A DNA stretch of 64,000 nt from positions 926,191-990,190 of the forward strand of contig NZ_JAUFPK010000001.1 of NCBI RefSeq assembly GCF_030409225.1, in the 5' to 3' direction. Source of the DNA: Aquisalimonas lutea (GTDB lineage Bacteria > Pseudomonadota > Gammaproteobacteria > Nitrococcales > Aquisalimonadaceae). Below are positions 44,606-54,635 of this stretch, piece after piece. The position numbers and the translations under genes are program-made. Within the stretch, counting starts at the first letter, position 1. Each line of letters opens with the position of its first letter. Below the pieces are notes generated by a model. It made no database searches. It was not told where the DNA came from and saw only the letters and a list, made by a program, of their open reading frames with translations.

Positions 44606-45813
44606 GCAACGCCGGCGATCGCTTCCAGCCGCTCCCGGTGCACCCGCTCGCCGATGGCCGCGCCGCGCAGTCCCTCGCGGGCGAAGTCACCGCCGGTGAT
44701 GGCGGCGGCGGTCTGCAGGCAGGCATCCAGGTACCGCCCCGGCGCATAGCCGGTTTCCGGAACGGTACAGCCGCTGGCCCGGGCATCCAGCTCCGCCGCC
44801 TGCAGCAGTGCGCGGAAGCGATCCGGCTGCCGGAAGCCGTCCGCCCTCTCCAGCAGCGCGAGCACGCCGGCGGCATCCAGCCGGTCCGCGGCGTGGACGG
44901 TGGTCAGGTCGCGGACCGTGAGGCGGACCAGGCCCCGGTACTCGTTGGGCAGCCGCAGGCGCTCCGCCAGGGCGTGGACCGTGGCGTCGTCCTCCGGCCG
45001 GTCGCCGTCCTGCGGGGTGAACTGCAGGGCCAGCGCCAGGCGCACGGCGCGCTCCGCCTCCGCGTCGGCCGCCGTGTCCAGGGCCGCCAGCGCGTGCTCG
45101 GCGGCGTCGACCTCCGCGCCGGCGGCGTTGTGCCGGCGGCATCCGAACTGCCCGTCCAGCTCCGGGAAGAGCCGCGCCAGGGCGCCGCAATCGCGGAGCA
45201 CCCGGAAGAAGGCCGACGGCCGCGGCTCGTCCAGCGCCTTCTCCAGCTCCTGCCAGACCCGCTCGGGGACCAGGTGGTCGACCTCGCCCGCGGCCGTCAT
45301 GCTGCGGCAAAGCGCCATGGTGTCGTCCGCCGGGGTGAATCCCAGCGGGGCGTAGCGGGCCGTGAAGCGCGCCAGGCGGAGGATCCGGACCGGGTCTTCC
45401 TGGAACGCCGCCGAGACATGGCGCAGCCGCCGGGCTTCCAGGTCCGAGCGCCCGTCGAAGGGGTCCACCAGCGTGCCGTCGGGTCGCTGGGCCATGGCGT
45501 TGACGGTGAGATCGCGGCGCGCGAGATCCTGCTCCAGCGGCACGTCCGGCGCCGCGTGGAAGCGGAAGCCGTGATAGCCGCGCCCGGTCTTGCGCTCGGT
45601 GCGGGCCAGGGCGTATTCCTCGTGGGTCTGCGGGTGGAGGAACACGGGAAAGTCCCGGCCGACGGGACGGAAGCCCCGGCGCTCCATGTCGTCGGGCGTG
45701 GCGCCGACCACCACCCAGTCGCGCTCGGTGACCGGGCGGCCCAGCAGTGCGTCGCGGACGGCGCCGCCCACCAGGTAGACCTCCAGGCCGTGGGTGTACG
45801 GATCCTCGTTCAT
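44566..45813 (-). CDS. cca: CCA-adding enzyme with lost HD domain motif
   Basis: 415-aa tRNA nucleotidyltransferase that completes the CCA end; needed here because the tRNA gene in this window lacks CCA. The class II core is intact: [51 protein letters not shown]. In E. coli the C-terminal domain is an HD phosphohydrolase with HDLGK. Here the first His (AEHALAAL) remains, but the HDLGK position reads [11 protein letters not shown], so the phosphatase and phosphodiesterase activities should be lost. It ends 40 bases inside the convergent cyclase gene. ATG at 45813 chosen from the family N-terminus. Confidence 0.9.
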   Translation of the reverse strand: MNEDPYTHGLEVYLVGGAVRDALLGRPVTERDWVVVGATPDDMERRGFRPVGRDFPVFLHPQTHEEYALARTERKTGRGYHGFRFHAAPDVPLEQDLARRDLTVNAMAQRPDGTLVDPFDGRSDLEARRLRHVSAAFQEDPVRILRLARFTARYAPLGFTPADDTMALCRSMTAAGEVDHLVPERVWQELEKALDEPRPSAFFRVLRDCGALARLFPELDGQFGCRRHNAAGAEVDAAEHALAALDTAADAEAERAVRLALALQFTPQDGDRPEDDATVHALAERLRLPNEYRGLVRLTVRDLTTVHAADRLDAAGVLALLERADGFRQPDRFRALLQAAELDARASGCTVPETGYAPGRYLDACLQTAAAITGGDFAREGLRGAAIGERVHRERLEAIAGVAYDPAERPVARDD

Positions 45814-45827
45814 GGTGTCGCAGGACA

Positions 45828-46790
45828 CTAGCGCCGCGCTTCCTGCCGGAACTGGTTGTATCGGGCGCGCTCGGTCTTGTTGGCGAGGTAGCCCGGGACC
45901 ACCGCGTCGATGGCCGTGGGGTGGATGCCCAGCTGCGGCAGGTGATTGCACTCGCAGACGTTGTCCACCGTCGCCGACAGGTAGTTGTCCCAGGAGTAGG
46001 GCTTGCCGGGGAGCCGCTGCAGGACCCGGGCCTGGAGGCGGGAGAAGCGGTCGCCCAGCGGCCATACGCAGCGCCTCAGCCCCGCCTGGCGGGCGGTGTA
46101 GCGGACCAGCTCGTCAAGGGTGCACGTCTCCGGGCCGCAGAGGTCGTAGCGCTGGCCGAAGGTCTCGCGATCCCGCAGCGCCCGGGTGAAGGCCTCGGCC
46201 ACGTCGCCCACGAACACCGGGCTGAAGCGCGCCCGCGGCGTGGGCAGGGGGAAGACGCCCGGGGACAGCCGGAGCAGGGTGGCGAACTGGTTGAAGAAGC
46301 TGTCCTCGGGGCCGAAGATGACCGACGGCCGGAAGATGGTCACGTCCAGGGTGTCCGCGTAGGCCATGACCCGCTGCTCGGCCTCGCCCTTGGTGCGCTG
46401 GTAGTGGCTCGGCCCGCTGTCGGCGTCCGCGCCCAGGGCGCTCATGTGGAGAAGCCGCGGCACGCCCGTGGCGCGGCACGCCTCCAGCACCTTGTCGGTC
46501 AGCTCGACGTGGGCCCGGCGGAAGCCGCTGCCGTCGAAGCCCTTCTCGTTGAGGATGCCCACCAGGTTGACCACCGCATCGCACTCCCGGAACAGCCGTT
46601 GCAGGGTCTCCGGGTCGTGGATATCGGCCTGCATCAGCTCCAGCCCCGGCACGACCAGGATCTGCTTGGCCCGTTCCCGGTGGCGCGTGGGAACGCGCGA
46701 GTGGATGCCTTCGTCGTGCAGGCGGTTGACCAGGTGGCGGCCGACGAATCCGCTGCCGCCCAGGATGCAGACCCGTTGCATGCGCCTCAT
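45828..46790 (-). CDS. NDUFA9-like SDR-type NAD(P)-binding protein
   Basis: 320-aa atypical short-chain dehydrogenase/reductase. The nucleotide-binding loop is VCILGGSGFVGRHLVNRL, followed by the NLVGIL motif, Tyr/Lys in SHYQRTKGEAE (the SDR catalytic pair) and FRPSVIFGPEDSFFNQFA. This matches the complex I NDUFA9-like group, often seen in proteobacteria away from nuo genes. Function unknown; perhaps a quinone- or nucleotide-sugar-linked enzyme. It is 14 bases upstream of cca, so cotranscribed. Confidence 0.88.
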   Translation of the reverse strand: MRRMQRVCILGGSGFVGRHLVNRLHDEGIHSRVPTRHRERAKQILVVPGLELMQADIHDPETLQRLFRECDAVVNLVGILNEKGFDGSGFRRAHVELTDKVLEACRATGVPRLLHMSALGADADSGPSHYQRTKGEAEQRVMAYADTLDVTIFRPSVIFGPEDSFFNQFATLLRLSPGVFPLPTPRARFSPVFVGDVAEAFTRALRDRETFGQRYDLCGPETCTLDELVRYTARQAGLRRCVWPLGDRFSRLQARVLQRLPGKPYSWDNYLSATVDNVCECNHLPQLGIHPTAIDAVVPGYLANKTERARYNQFRQEARR

Positions 46791-46909
46791 GAATCGCGGC
46801 TCCTTGTTCGGGACGTGGAAATGACCCTGTCAGTCTATCAATTCCGGCTCGCCGACGCGGGGCGGAAGACAGTACCCTGTGCGCTTTGCTTGGCGGCGGC
46901 GGGCGTGCA

Positions 46910-47698
46910 ATGACCACACTGCTGATCTACCTCCTGGCCGGGGCGGGCGCCGGGCTCATCGGCGGGCTGTTCGGGCTGGGCGGGGGCGTGATCATGGTCC
47001 CGGTCCTGCTGTTCGTGTTCACGGCCCAGGGCCTGCCGGAGACGGTGATGATGCACATGGCCGTGGGCAGCTCCCTGGCCGTGATCATCGTCACCTCCTT
47101 GTCCTCGGTGCGGGCCCATCACCGCCTGGGCGGGGTTCGCTGGCCGGTGTTCGGGCGCATGGCCGGCGGCATCGCGGCCGGCGCCTTCGCCGGCTCCTGG
47201 ATCGCCGACAGCCTGTCTTCCGCGGCGCTGCAGAATGTCTTCGCCACGTTCATCATGGTGGTGGCGGTGAAGATGGCGCTGGGGCGCAACCCGTCGTCAT
47301 CACGGGGGCTGCCCGGCCTGCCCCTGCTGTCGCTGGCAGGGGCCGTTATCGGCAGCCTGTCGGCCCTGGTGGGGATCGGCGGCGGCACGCTCAGCGTGCC
47401 GTTTCTGTCCTGGCGGGGGCTGTCCATGCGCCATGCCGTGGGCACGTCCGCGGCCTGCGGACTGCCCATCGCCGTGGCCGGGGCCGCGGGGTTCATGGTG
47501 ACCGGCTGGGACAACCCGGCGGTGCCGCCCATGAGCACGGGCTACGTCCACTGGCCGGCGGTGGCCAGCCTGGCCCTGGCGAGCGTCGTCATCGCCCCGT
47601 ACGGAGCACGGCTGGCCCACCGCCTTCCGGGGGGCGTGCTGCAGCGGCTGTTCGCCGCTCTCCTGGTGCTGGTGGCGCTGCGCCTGCTCCTGGGGTGA
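46910..47698 (+). CDS. TauE/SafE sulfite exporter family protein
   Basis: 262-aa inner-membrane protein with about eight helices in two repeats. Each repeat has the TauE motif: GLIGGLFGLGGGVIMVPVLLF and SLSALVGIGGGTLSVPFL. Relatives export sulfite, sulfoacetate or other anions; the substrate here cannot be told. The start at 46910 begins the family sequence. It converges on the beta-barrel gene (13 bases between the stops). Confidence 0.85.
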   Translation: MTTLLIYLLAGAGAGLIGGLFGLGGGVIMVPVLLFVFTAQGLPETVMMHMAVGSSLAVIIVTSLSSVRAHHRLGGVRWPVFGRMAGGIAAGAFAGSWIADSLSSAALQNVFATFIMVVAVKMALGRNPSSSRGLPGLPLLSLAGAVIGSLSALVGIGGGTLSVPFLSWRGLSMRHAVGTSAACGLPIAVAGAAGFMVTGWDNPAVPPMSTGYVHWPAVASLALASVVIAPYGARLAHRLPGGVLQRLFAALLVLVALRLLLG

Positions 47699-47711
47699 CG
47701 GAGACAGGACA

Positions 47712-48335
47712 CTAGAAGCGGTATCCGCCGGCGACCGTGAACCGGTGGGCGATGGGCTCGTAATGATGCGAGCCGGCGTTGCCCTCGATATCGTCATACC
47801 GGGTGATGCTGTACTCGAACCGGGCGAAGTTGCGGTTGCGGTTCATCAGCTCGATGCCACCGCCGAGCTGGACACCGCTGGTGGTTTCATCCTCTGCCAC
47901 CGTTGTTCCGGATACGGTGACCTCGTCATCGAACCGTGCGCCCTGGTAGCCGGCCGTGGCGTACAGCAGCGTCCCCTCGTCGATGACGCGCCCGAGTCGT
48001 ACCGATGCGCCCCAGCTGCTTTCGGCGGACAAGCGGACGTCATTGCCCGCGAACGTGGACCGGTGCTCGGCGTCCCCGAAACCGGCCTGGAGCTCGAGGC
48101 CGAAATAGACCCTGTCGCGCACCAGGCCCGTGCCGATGATGACGCCCGCATAGGGGCCGCTGAGGCTGAGGCCGTCGGCGGTGCCGGTGCTGTCCTCGTA
48201 GTCCGCGTCGATGCTTGTCCAGCCGCCCTGGGCGCCGACATGGATGCCCTCGTAGCGGTCCGCCGCCTGGGCCGGGCCCGCCGCGGCAAGGAGGAACAGG
48301 AGGGTTGCGGTGGAGCCTGGAAGTCCCTTCTGCAT
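47712..48335 (-). CDS. Outer-membrane beta-barrel protein
   Basis: 207 aa with a signal peptide (about 1-24, cleaved after AQA). The mature chain is a run of alternating-residue amphipathic strands with Gly and aromatic girdle positions (GIHVGAQGGWTSI, YFGLELQAGFG, GASVRLGRVIDEGTLLYATAGY, RFEYSITRYDD), ending in Phe (FTVAGGYRF), the C-terminal signal for the Bam complex. It resembles the small OmpA/OmpX/OmpW-type 8-stranded barrels. Role unknown. Confidence 0.8.
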   Translation of the reverse strand: MQKGLPGSTATLLFLLAAAGPAQAADRYEGIHVGAQGGWTSIDADYEDSTGTADGLSLSGPYAGVIIGTGLVRDRVYFGLELQAGFGDAEHRSTFAGNDVRLSAESSWGASVRLGRVIDEGTLLYATAGYQGARFDDEVTVSGTTVAEDETTSGVQLGGGIELMNRNRNFARFEYSITRYDDIEGNAGSHHYEPIAHRFTVAGGYRF

Positions 48336-48372
48336 GGTCGTTCTCCGTCAAGGTGGCTCTTGCGGTGGAGGA

Positions 48373-49539
48373 TCACGTGAGATGCCTGGGGTTGAACAGC
48401 CGTTCATGCTCTTCGATGGCGAAGCGGTCCGTCATGCCGGCGATGTAGTCGGCAACCCCCCGGGCACGCCCGGCATCGCCGGCCTCGGCCGCCAGACGGT
48501 GGGTGTGGCTGCTGTGCTGGGGCGGCATCAGGTCGGGGTCGTCCATGAAGGTCTCGAACAGCTGGCGGACCGTGCGCTTCGCCTTCTCGGCCATGCGGTA
48601 GACGCGGTAGTGCCGGTACAGGGCGCGGAACAGGAACTGCTTGAGCTCCCGGTGCTGGCGCTGCATGGCATCGCTGAAGCGCAGCAGCGGCACACCGTGC
48701 GTGCGCACGGCATCGATGTCCGCCGGTGCGGTCTCGCCCAGCGCCGTCCGGGTCGTCTCGATGATATCGCCGACCTGCTCGGCGATCATGCGGCGCACCG
48801 TCTCGTAGATGAGGCGGCGGCGGGAGATCCCCGGATGGCTGGCACGGACGTCCGCGAACAGCCGCCCCAGCAGCTCCACCCCCTCCAGCTCCTCAAGGGT
48901 CAGCAGGCCCGCCCGCAGGCCGTCGTCGACGTCGTGGCTGTTGTAGGCGACCTCGTCGGCGAGATTGGCCAGCTGGGCTTCCAGGCCCGGCTGGGTGCGA
49001 TCCAGGAAGCGCCGGCCGACGGCGCCGAGCTCCCGGGCCCGGGCCGCCGAGCAGTGCTTGAGAATGCCCTCGCGGGTCTCGAAGCTGAGGTTGAGCCCGT
49101 CGAACGCTGCATAGCGCTGTTCCAGCGTGTCCACCACGCGTAGTGACTGCAGGTTGTGCTCGAAGCCGCCGTAGTCGGCCATGCAGGCGTTCAGCGCATC
49201 CTGGCCGGCGTGGCCGAAAGGGGTATGCCCGAGATCGTGCGCCAGGGTGACCGCCTCGGTGAGATCCTCGTTGAGGTCCAGGGCGCGGGCGATGGTGCGG
49301 GCGATCTGGCAGACCTCCAGGGTGTGGGTCAGGCGCGTGCGGAACAGGTCCCCCTCGTGATTGACGAACACCTGGGTCTTGTACTCCAGCCGCCGGAACG
49401 CCGCGGCATGGATGATGCGGTCCCGGTCGCGCTGGAAGGCGTTGCGGTAGACGGCTTCGTCTTCCGGCACCAGGCGGCCGCGGCTGCGGGCCGGGTCGGC
49501 GGCGTAGGGGGCCAGCGGGCGGGCGTCGGCGATGGCCAT
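48373..49539 (-). CDS. dgt: dGTPase-family deoxynucleotide triphosphohydrolase
   Basis: 388-aa HD-domain enzyme of the dGTPase-like group that hydrolyses dNTPs to nucleoside and triphosphate. The HD motif is complete: TRLTHTLEVCQIARTIAR (His), AHDLGHTPFGHAGQDAL (His-Asp), and a later Asp in DEVAYNSHDVDD. The N-terminus RNAFQRDRDRIIHAAAFRRLEYKTQVF is characteristic. Start shares one base with the aroB stop, so it is the last gene of the pilMNOPQ-aroK-aroB-dgt cluster. Likely balances the dNTP pool. Confidence 0.92.
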   Translation of the reverse strand: MAIADARPLAPYAADPARSRGRLVPEDEAVYRNAFQRDRDRIIHAAAFRRLEYKTQVFVNHEGDLFRTRLTHTLEVCQIARTIARALDLNEDLTEAVTLAHDLGHTPFGHAGQDALNACMADYGGFEHNLQSLRVVDTLEQRYAAFDGLNLSFETREGILKHCSAARARELGAVGRRFLDRTQPGLEAQLANLADEVAYNSHDVDDGLRAGLLTLEELEGVELLGRLFADVRASHPGISRRRLIYETVRRMIAEQVGDIIETTRTALGETAPADIDAVRTHGVPLLRFSDAMQRQHRELKQFLFRALYRHYRVYRMAEKAKRTVRQLFETFMDDPDLMPPQHSSHTHRLAAEAGDAGRARGVADYIAGMTDRFAIEEHERLFNPRHLT

Positions 49540-50642
49540 TAGGCCTCCCCGGTGAAGTGACGCAGCGTCGCCCCCAGCGTGTCCGCCGGGACGGCGTCGG
49601 TGACCACGGCAGAGCCGATGCCCTGCTGCAGTACCAGGCGGATGCGGCCGTCCCGGGCCTTCTTGTCCACGGCCATGAGCTCCAGGAAGCGTTCCGGCGT
49701 CATGGACGCCGGTGGCATGACCGGCAGCCCGGCACGCTCCAGCAGGCGGACGACCCGGTCGCGCTCGTGCGCGGCCAGCCAGCCCATGGCCACGGACACG
49801 TGGGCGGCCATGGCGATGCCCGCGCCCACGGCCTCGCCGTGCAGCCAGCTGCTGTAGCCCGTGGCCGTCTCGATGGCATGGCCGAAGGTATGGCCCAGGT
49901 TCAGGGTGGCGCGAACCCCCTGCTCGCGCTCGTCGGCGGCCACAACGTCGGCCTTGTTGGCACAGGAGCGCTCCACGGCGAACGCCAGGGCGGCGCTGTC
50001 GCGGCGGAGCAGGGCGTCCATGTTGTCTTCCAGCCAGGCGAAGAACTCCGCGTCGCGGATCAGGCCGTACTTGATGACCTCGGCGACCCCGGCCGCCATC
50101 TCCCGGGCCGGCAGCGTGTCGAGCACCCGGGTGTCGGCGACGACGCCCACGGGCTGGTGGAAGGCGCCGATCATGTTCTTGCCGAGCGGGTGGTTGACGC
50201 CGGTCTTGCCGCCCACCGAGGAGTCGACCTGGGCCAGCAGCGTGGTCGGTACCTGGACGAAGGCGACACCGCGCTGGTAGGCGGCGGCCGCGAAACCCGC
50301 GAGATCACCGACCACGCCGCCGCCCAGGGCGATCACGGTGCAGCTGCGGTCGAAGCGGCGCTCCAGCAGCCGGTCCCATACGCGCTCGCAGCTGGCGACG
50401 GTCTTGTGTGCCTCGCCGTCGGGAAGCACCAGCGTGTCGGCGTCGATGCCCTCGAGGCCCGCCTGCAGCGGCTCCAGGTACAGCGGGGCGACCGTCTCGT
50501 TGGTGACGACAAGGGCCTGGCGGCCGGGCAGCCAGCTGCGCAGCAGCTCCCCCTGCCGCAATTGCCCGGGGCCGATGACAATGGGGTAGCTGCGGGAGCC
50601 GAGCTGCACATCGAGCCGGTGCGGCGTGTGGGCATCATGCAT
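49539..50642 (-). CDS. aroB: 3-dehydroquinate synthase AroB
   Basis: 367-aa second enzyme of the shikimate pathway, making 3-dehydroquinate from DAHP with NAD and a metal ion. Family motifs are [48 protein letters not shown], and [11 protein letters not shown] with H in the metal site. Start at 50642 (MHDAHTPH) overlaps the aroK stop by 8 bases; in-frame ATGs at 50654 and 50666 are alternatives. Downstream in the operon is dgt. Confidence 0.95.
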   Translation of the reverse strand: MHDAHTPHRLDVQLGSRSYPIVIGPGQLRQGELLRSWLPGRQALVVTNETVAPLYLEPLQAGLEGIDADTLVLPDGEAHKTVASCERVWDRLLERRFDRSCTVIALGGGVVGDLAGFAAAAYQRGVAFVQVPTTLLAQVDSSVGGKTGVNHPLGKNMIGAFHQPVGVVADTRVLDTLPAREMAAGVAEVIKYGLIRDAEFFAWLEDNMDALLRRDSAALAFAVERSCANKADVVAADEREQGVRATLNLGHTFGHAIETATGYSSWLHGEAVGAGIAMAAHVSVAMGWLAAHERDRVVRLLERAGLPVMPPASMTPERFLELMAVDKKARDGRIRLVLQQGIGSAVVTDAVPADTLGATLRHFTGEA

Positions 50643-51174
50643 GCTGGCGGTCATTGCCGGATTCATCCAGGGCGGCCAGGATCCGGTGCACCATCTGGCC
50701 GATGGTACCGCGATCGGTGTCCACGGTGACGTGCGCGGCTTCCTCATAGAGCGGGTGGCGCTCGGCCATCAATGCCTCCAGGCGCGCGCGCGGATCGTCG
50801 GTCTGCAGCAGCGGCCGGCGCTTGTCCTTGCCGGTACGGCGCAGCTGCTCATCCACGGATGTCCGCAGGTAGACCACCGTGCCGTGCTCCCGGAGCAGGC
50901 GGCGATTGTCCGCGTCCAGGACGGCGCCGCCGCCGGTGGCGAGCACGCCCGGCGGCTCATCCAGGAGCTCCCGGAGCATGGCCTTCTCCCGGCGCCGGAA
51001 ACCGGTCTCACCCTCGATATCGAAGATATGGGCGATCTCCACCCCGGTGCGCTCGCGGATCGCCTGATCGCTGTCCCGGAAGGGCGCTTCCAGCGCCCTG
51101 GCCAGCCGGCGGCCGATGGTGGACTTGCCGGCCCCCATGGGGCCGATCAGGACCAGGTGTCGGGCTAGGTGCAT
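50635..51174 (-). CDS. aroK: Shikimate kinase AroK
   Basis: 179-aa kinase phosphorylating shikimate at the 3-position. The P-loop is GPMGAGKST at 11-19, with the substrate-binding [11 protein letters not shown] and RRREKAML, then ATGGGAVL. Overlaps aroB by 8 bases. Its upstream gap to pilQ is 121 bases, so aroKB may have its own promoter, although the order pilQ-aroK-aroB is conserved in gammaproteobacteria. Confidence 0.95.
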   Translation of the reverse strand: MHLARHLVLIGPMGAGKSTIGRRLARALEAPFRDSDQAIRERTGVEIAHIFDIEGETGFRRREKAMLRELLDEPPGVLATGGGAVLDADNRRLLREHGTVVYLRTSVDEQLRRTGKDKRRPLLQTDDPRARLEALMAERHPLYEEAAHVTVDTDRGTIGQMVHRILAALDESGNDRQHA

Positions 51175-51295
51175 GAGTGATCGATCCGCAACCAGTGTTG
51201 CGCAAGGATAACGCCGGCGGGCGCCCGGATGAAGGCTGTCTGCACAGGATGCGCCCGACCCCGCGTCACGGCGGGCCGGGGCATCATCGCGGTGA

Positions 51296-53473
51296 TCAGC
51301 GCGCGGAGTCGCTGGTCAGGCTTTCCTGCAGGATCCGCGGGGTCACGAAGATCAGCAGCTCGCTGTTCTCGTCCACGGATTCGCGGTTGCGGAACAGCCA
51401 GCCGATGCCCGGCAGCGAGCCGAAGAACGGAATGCGGGACTCCTGCTCCCGCTGCTCGCGCTCGTAGATGCCGCCGAGCACTACGGTCTCGCCGTTGTCC
51501 ACCAGGACCTGCGTGGTCACCGACTGGGTGTCGATGCTGGGGACGCCGTTGAACACCTCGCCGACGGTGTCCTGGCTGACCTCCAGGTCCATGATGATGC
51601 GGTCATCCGGGGTGATCTGCGGCGTCACGTCCAGGGCCAACAGGGCCTCCTGGAAGGAGACGTTGGTGGCCCCGCTGGAGGTGGCCTCCTGGTACGGGAT
51701 CTCCACGCCCTGGCGGATGCTGGCCGTCTTCTGGTTGGAGGTGATCACCCGCGGGCTGGAGACGATCTCGCCGCGGCCCTCGGTCTCCATGGCCGACAGC
51801 TCCAGCTGCAGCAGGCGGTCGCCGATGCGGCCCACGGCCAGCCCCACCGAGCCGGCGGCGCCCTCGACCGGCAGGTCCACCATCAGACCCTCCCGGCCGC
51901 TGCCCTCGGGGACCTCGTATCCCGTGGTGCCGGTGTTGCCGGCCTGGTTCTGGTACTGGAATCGTCCGTCCCGCGTGCCGCCGATGAGATAGCCGTCGCT
52001 GCCGACCTCGCCGTTGACGCTGGCGCCGAAGCGCACGCCCAGATCGCGGCTGAAGTCGTCGTTGGCGATGACGATGCGGGACTCGATCAGCACCTGGCGT
52101 ACCGGCACGTCCAGGCGGTTGACCAGGGAGCGAACGCTGGAGAGATTCTCGTCGGTGTCACGCACGATCAGGGTGTTGGTCCGCTCGTCGATGGACACCT
52201 GGCCGCGCTCGGACAGCATGGAGGTCTCCTCCGAGCGGATCAGGCCTGCCAGCTCCCCCGCGGTGGCATAGTTGATCTCGAAGAACTCGGTGCGCAGGGG
52301 GGCCATCTGCTCCAGCTGCTGCTCCGCCTCGAGCTGCTGCTGCTCGCGCTGGGCGATCTGCTCCGCCGGGGCGACCAGCATGACGTTGCCGTTGACCCGC
52401 TTGTCCAGGCCCTTGGTGCGCAGGATGATGTCCAGGGCCTGATCCCAGGGCACGTTCTGCAGGCGCAGCGTGATGTTGCCGGTGACGGAGTCGCTCACCA
52501 CGATGTTCATGCCGGTGAAATCGGCAATCAGCTGCAGGACGGAGCGGACCTCGATGTCCTGGAAGCTCAGCGACAGGCGCTCGCCGGTGTACTCCGGCTC
52601 CTCGCGCTCGCGCTCCTCCTCGGTGACCGGACGGAACTCCACCGTGAACTGGTTTCCGGTCTGGTAGCCCATGTACTCGTAGTCCGCGTCCTCCACGGGC
52701 TGGATCTGCATGCGCGTATGGTTGCCGTCCTGGCGGGTCTCGATGGTGTGCACCGGCGTGGCGAAGTCCACCACGTTCAGGCGCCGCTGCAGCTCCTCCG
52801 GCACGTCCGTGTCGCGGAAGATCGCTTCGATGCGGCGCCCGCTGCGCTGGAGGTCCACGGGGATGCCGGAATCGTTCATCTGCACGATGACCCGCCCGCT
52901 GCCATCGGGGCCGCGCTGGAAGTCGATCTCTTCCAGGGCACTGCCGTCCGGCGCCTGGTCCGGGGCGCCATCGCCGCCGACGCGTGTGGGGCTTCCCCCG
53001 GTCCGGCCGGTGCTGGCGGCCTGGTCGGGCCGGCCGCCCAGGAACACGTGGAACGTACTGCCGTCGAGCTCGGTCTCGTAGTCCGTCATCTCGGAGAGGT
53101 TCAGCACCACCCGCGTGCGGCCGCTGGCCTCGGCGATGGAGACCCCCTCGACCACGCCGACGCCGATATGGACATTCCGCTCCGCCAGGCGATTGCGCGT
53201 GCCCGCGAAATCGAAGGTAATACGGGCCGGGTTGTCGATGGTGAAGCTGCTGGGGCCCTCGGGCGCTTCCTCCAGCTCCATGGAGATCTGAACGCGGTTG
53301 CCCGGCAGGGTGGAGTAGCTGATGTCACGCAGCGCATTCTGCGCGATCGCCTGGGTGGTCATCAGCAGACCCGCGGCCATGGCCAGCAGCGCCCAGGCAT
53401 GTCGGACCGCCCTGCGCTGCCTGCCCGCCACGGCCGTGTCCCTGCGTGCCGTGTCCTCTGCCAACATCGTCAT
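51296..53473 (-). CDS. pilQ: Type IV pilus secretin PilQ
   Basis: 725-aa outer-membrane secretin through which the pilus passes. A signal peptide (about 25-45, cleaved near AIAQ) is followed by two AMIN domains that bind peptidoglycan (about 48-150 and 190-300), an STN/N0 domain (SLSFQDIEVRSVLQLIADFTGMNIVV), N1, and the secretin pore domain (about 480-725) with VPRQVLIESRIVI-like sequence, GEIVSSPRVITSN and the end VPFFGSLPGIGWLF, LLIFVTPRIL. ATG at 53473 overlaps pilP by 4 bases. Confidence 0.95.
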   Translation of the reverse strand: MTMLAEDTARRDTAVAGRQRRAVRHAWALLAMAAGLLMTTQAIAQNALRDISYSTLPGNRVQISMELEEAPEGPSSFTIDNPARITFDFAGTRNRLAERNVHIGVGVVEGVSIAEASGRTRVVLNLSEMTDYETELDGSTFHVFLGGRPDQAASTGRTGGSPTRVGGDGAPDQAPDGSALEEIDFQRGPDGSGRVIVQMNDSGIPVDLQRSGRRIEAIFRDTDVPEELQRRLNVVDFATPVHTIETRQDGNHTRMQIQPVEDADYEYMGYQTGNQFTVEFRPVTEEEREREEPEYTGERLSLSFQDIEVRSVLQLIADFTGMNIVVSDSVTGNITLRLQNVPWDQALDIILRTKGLDKRVNGNVMLVAPAEQIAQREQQQLEAEQQLEQMAPLRTEFFEINYATAGELAGLIRSEETSMLSERGQVSIDERTNTLIVRDTDENLSSVRSLVNRLDVPVRQVLIESRIVIANDDFSRDLGVRFGASVNGEVGSDGYLIGGTRDGRFQYQNQAGNTGTTGYEVPEGSGREGLMVDLPVEGAAGSVGLAVGRIGDRLLQLELSAMETEGRGEIVSSPRVITSNQKTASIRQGVEIPYQEATSSGATNVSFQEALLALDVTPQITPDDRIIMDLEVSQDTVGEVFNGVPSIDTQSVTTQVLVDNGETVVLGGIYEREQREQESRIPFFGSLPGIGWLFRNRESVDENSELLIFVTPRILQESLTSDSAR

Positions 53474-54042
53474 GGTGCTCGACTCCCTCTGCCTTGTTCT
53501 CGTGTCGTCAGCGACGCTTCCCGTTCGCGCCATCTGCCGCCCTGTCCCTGCACCAGTTCCAGGATCTCGACCCGCTGCTCGGTGATGTCCAGGATTTCGC
53601 CGTGGTTCTGGCCCAGGTAGTTGCCTTCCTGGACGCGGTGTATGGTCCCGTCCGGATCGCGGATCAGCGCCCAGCGCTGCCCGTCCTGCTCAAGAATCCC
53701 CGCCATTTTCAGGGAATCCAGCGGGAACTCTTCCAGGGGCTCGCGCGGCCGGTCGGGGTCCGGTGACGGACCGCCGGACGCTTCCGCCTGCTGGGGTTCG
53801 GGCTCCGCGAAACTGAGCTCGGCGAACGGATCCCGGATATCCATCTCGGGATAGCGGTGACTGCGCGCCGGCTCGGGCTCCGGTACGGGTTCCAGCTGCC
53901 GTGCCGGCCGGGCGTGGACTTCCTCGATATAGGCTTGCAGGTCCTCGGTGTCCCGGGAGCAGCCGCTGAGGAAAAGCCCCGCTGCAGCCAGCAGGGTGAC
54001 GGCCATCACGGCGGGGGCTCGAGTGGAGGTGTGTGGAGCCAT
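53470..54042 (-). CDS. pilP: Type IV pilus lipoprotein PilP
   Basis: 190-aa inner-membrane lipoprotein. The lipobox LFLSGC ends a hydrophobic leader (about 13-28), so the acylated Cys is C28. A proline- and glutamate-rich linker leads to the beta-domain (about 105-190) with FPLDSLKMAGILEQDGQRWALIRDPDGTIHRVQEGNYLG, the family core that contacts PilQ N0 domains. It bridges PilNO and the secretin. Overlaps pilO (1 base) and pilQ (4 bases). Confidence 0.93.
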   Translation of the reverse strand: MAPHTSTRAPAVMAVTLLAAAGLFLSGCSRDTEDLQAYIEEVHARPARQLEPVPEPEPARSHRYPEMDIRDPFAELSFAEPEPQQAEASGGPSPDPDRPREPLEEFPLDSLKMAGILEQDGQRWALIRDPDGTIHRVQEGNYLGQNHGEILDITEQRVEILELVQGQGGRWREREASLTTREQGRGSRAP

Positions 54043-54635
54043 TATTCACCTCCCTCGTCCAGGTACCAGTAGGTCCGCGCCGTCGCCTGCATGGCCAGCC
54101 CGCCGCCGTCCTCGGTCCGGCTGATGCTTACGTCGTGCAGGGTGACGATGCGCGGGAGATTGGCGACGCCGCTGACGAAGCGCCCGAACTGGTGATAGCC
54201 GCCGCGTACCTCGATGTCGATGGGCATCTCGGCGTAGAACTCCTGCTCCTGGGTCTGCTGCGGACGGAAGAGCTCGAACTCCAGCCCGGCCGACAGCCCG
54301 GTCTGCGAGATGTCCACGAGCAGGCCGGCGACCTCCACGCGGCTGGGCAGCTGACGCAGCATGGCGCCGAAGGATTCCTCCATTTCCGCCAGCTGCTCCT
54401 TGTAGTCGTCCAGGGCGGCGGCGCGCCGCTGCTTGGTCTCGAACTCCGTGCGCAGCTGCTGCTCCTGTGCCTGGACTTCCTCGAGCTCCTCCTGGAGGTT
54501 CTGCCAGTCGAAGTACCAGCCGGCGGCGACCACCAGCGCGAAGACGACGATGATCACCGCCGCCTTGGCCGGCCACGGCCAGACGCCGATTTCGTTGATG
54601 TCCAGTTCGCTGAGATTGATCTCGGAGAGATTCAT
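54042..54635 (-). CDS. pilO: Type IV pilus inner-membrane protein PilO
   Basis: 197 aa. A short cytoplasmic start (INLSELDINEIGVWPWPAK), one membrane helix (about 25-45), a coiled coil (about 48-95) and a ferredoxin-like periplasmic domain with VEVAGLLVDISQTGLSAGLEFELFRP and PIDIEVRGGYHQFGRFVSGVANLPRIV are all standard for PilO, the partner of PilN in the alignment subcomplex. ATG at 54635 overlaps the pilN stop by 4 bases. Confidence 0.94.
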   Translation of the reverse strand: MNLSEINLSELDINEIGVWPWPAKAAVIIVVFALVVAAGWYFDWQNLQEELEEVQAQEQQLRTEFETKQRRAAALDDYKEQLAEMEESFGAMLRQLPSRVEVAGLLVDISQTGLSAGLEFELFRPQQTQEQEFYAEMPIDIEVRGGYHQFGRFVSGVANLPRIVTLHDVSISRTEDGGGLAMQATARTYWYLDEGGE

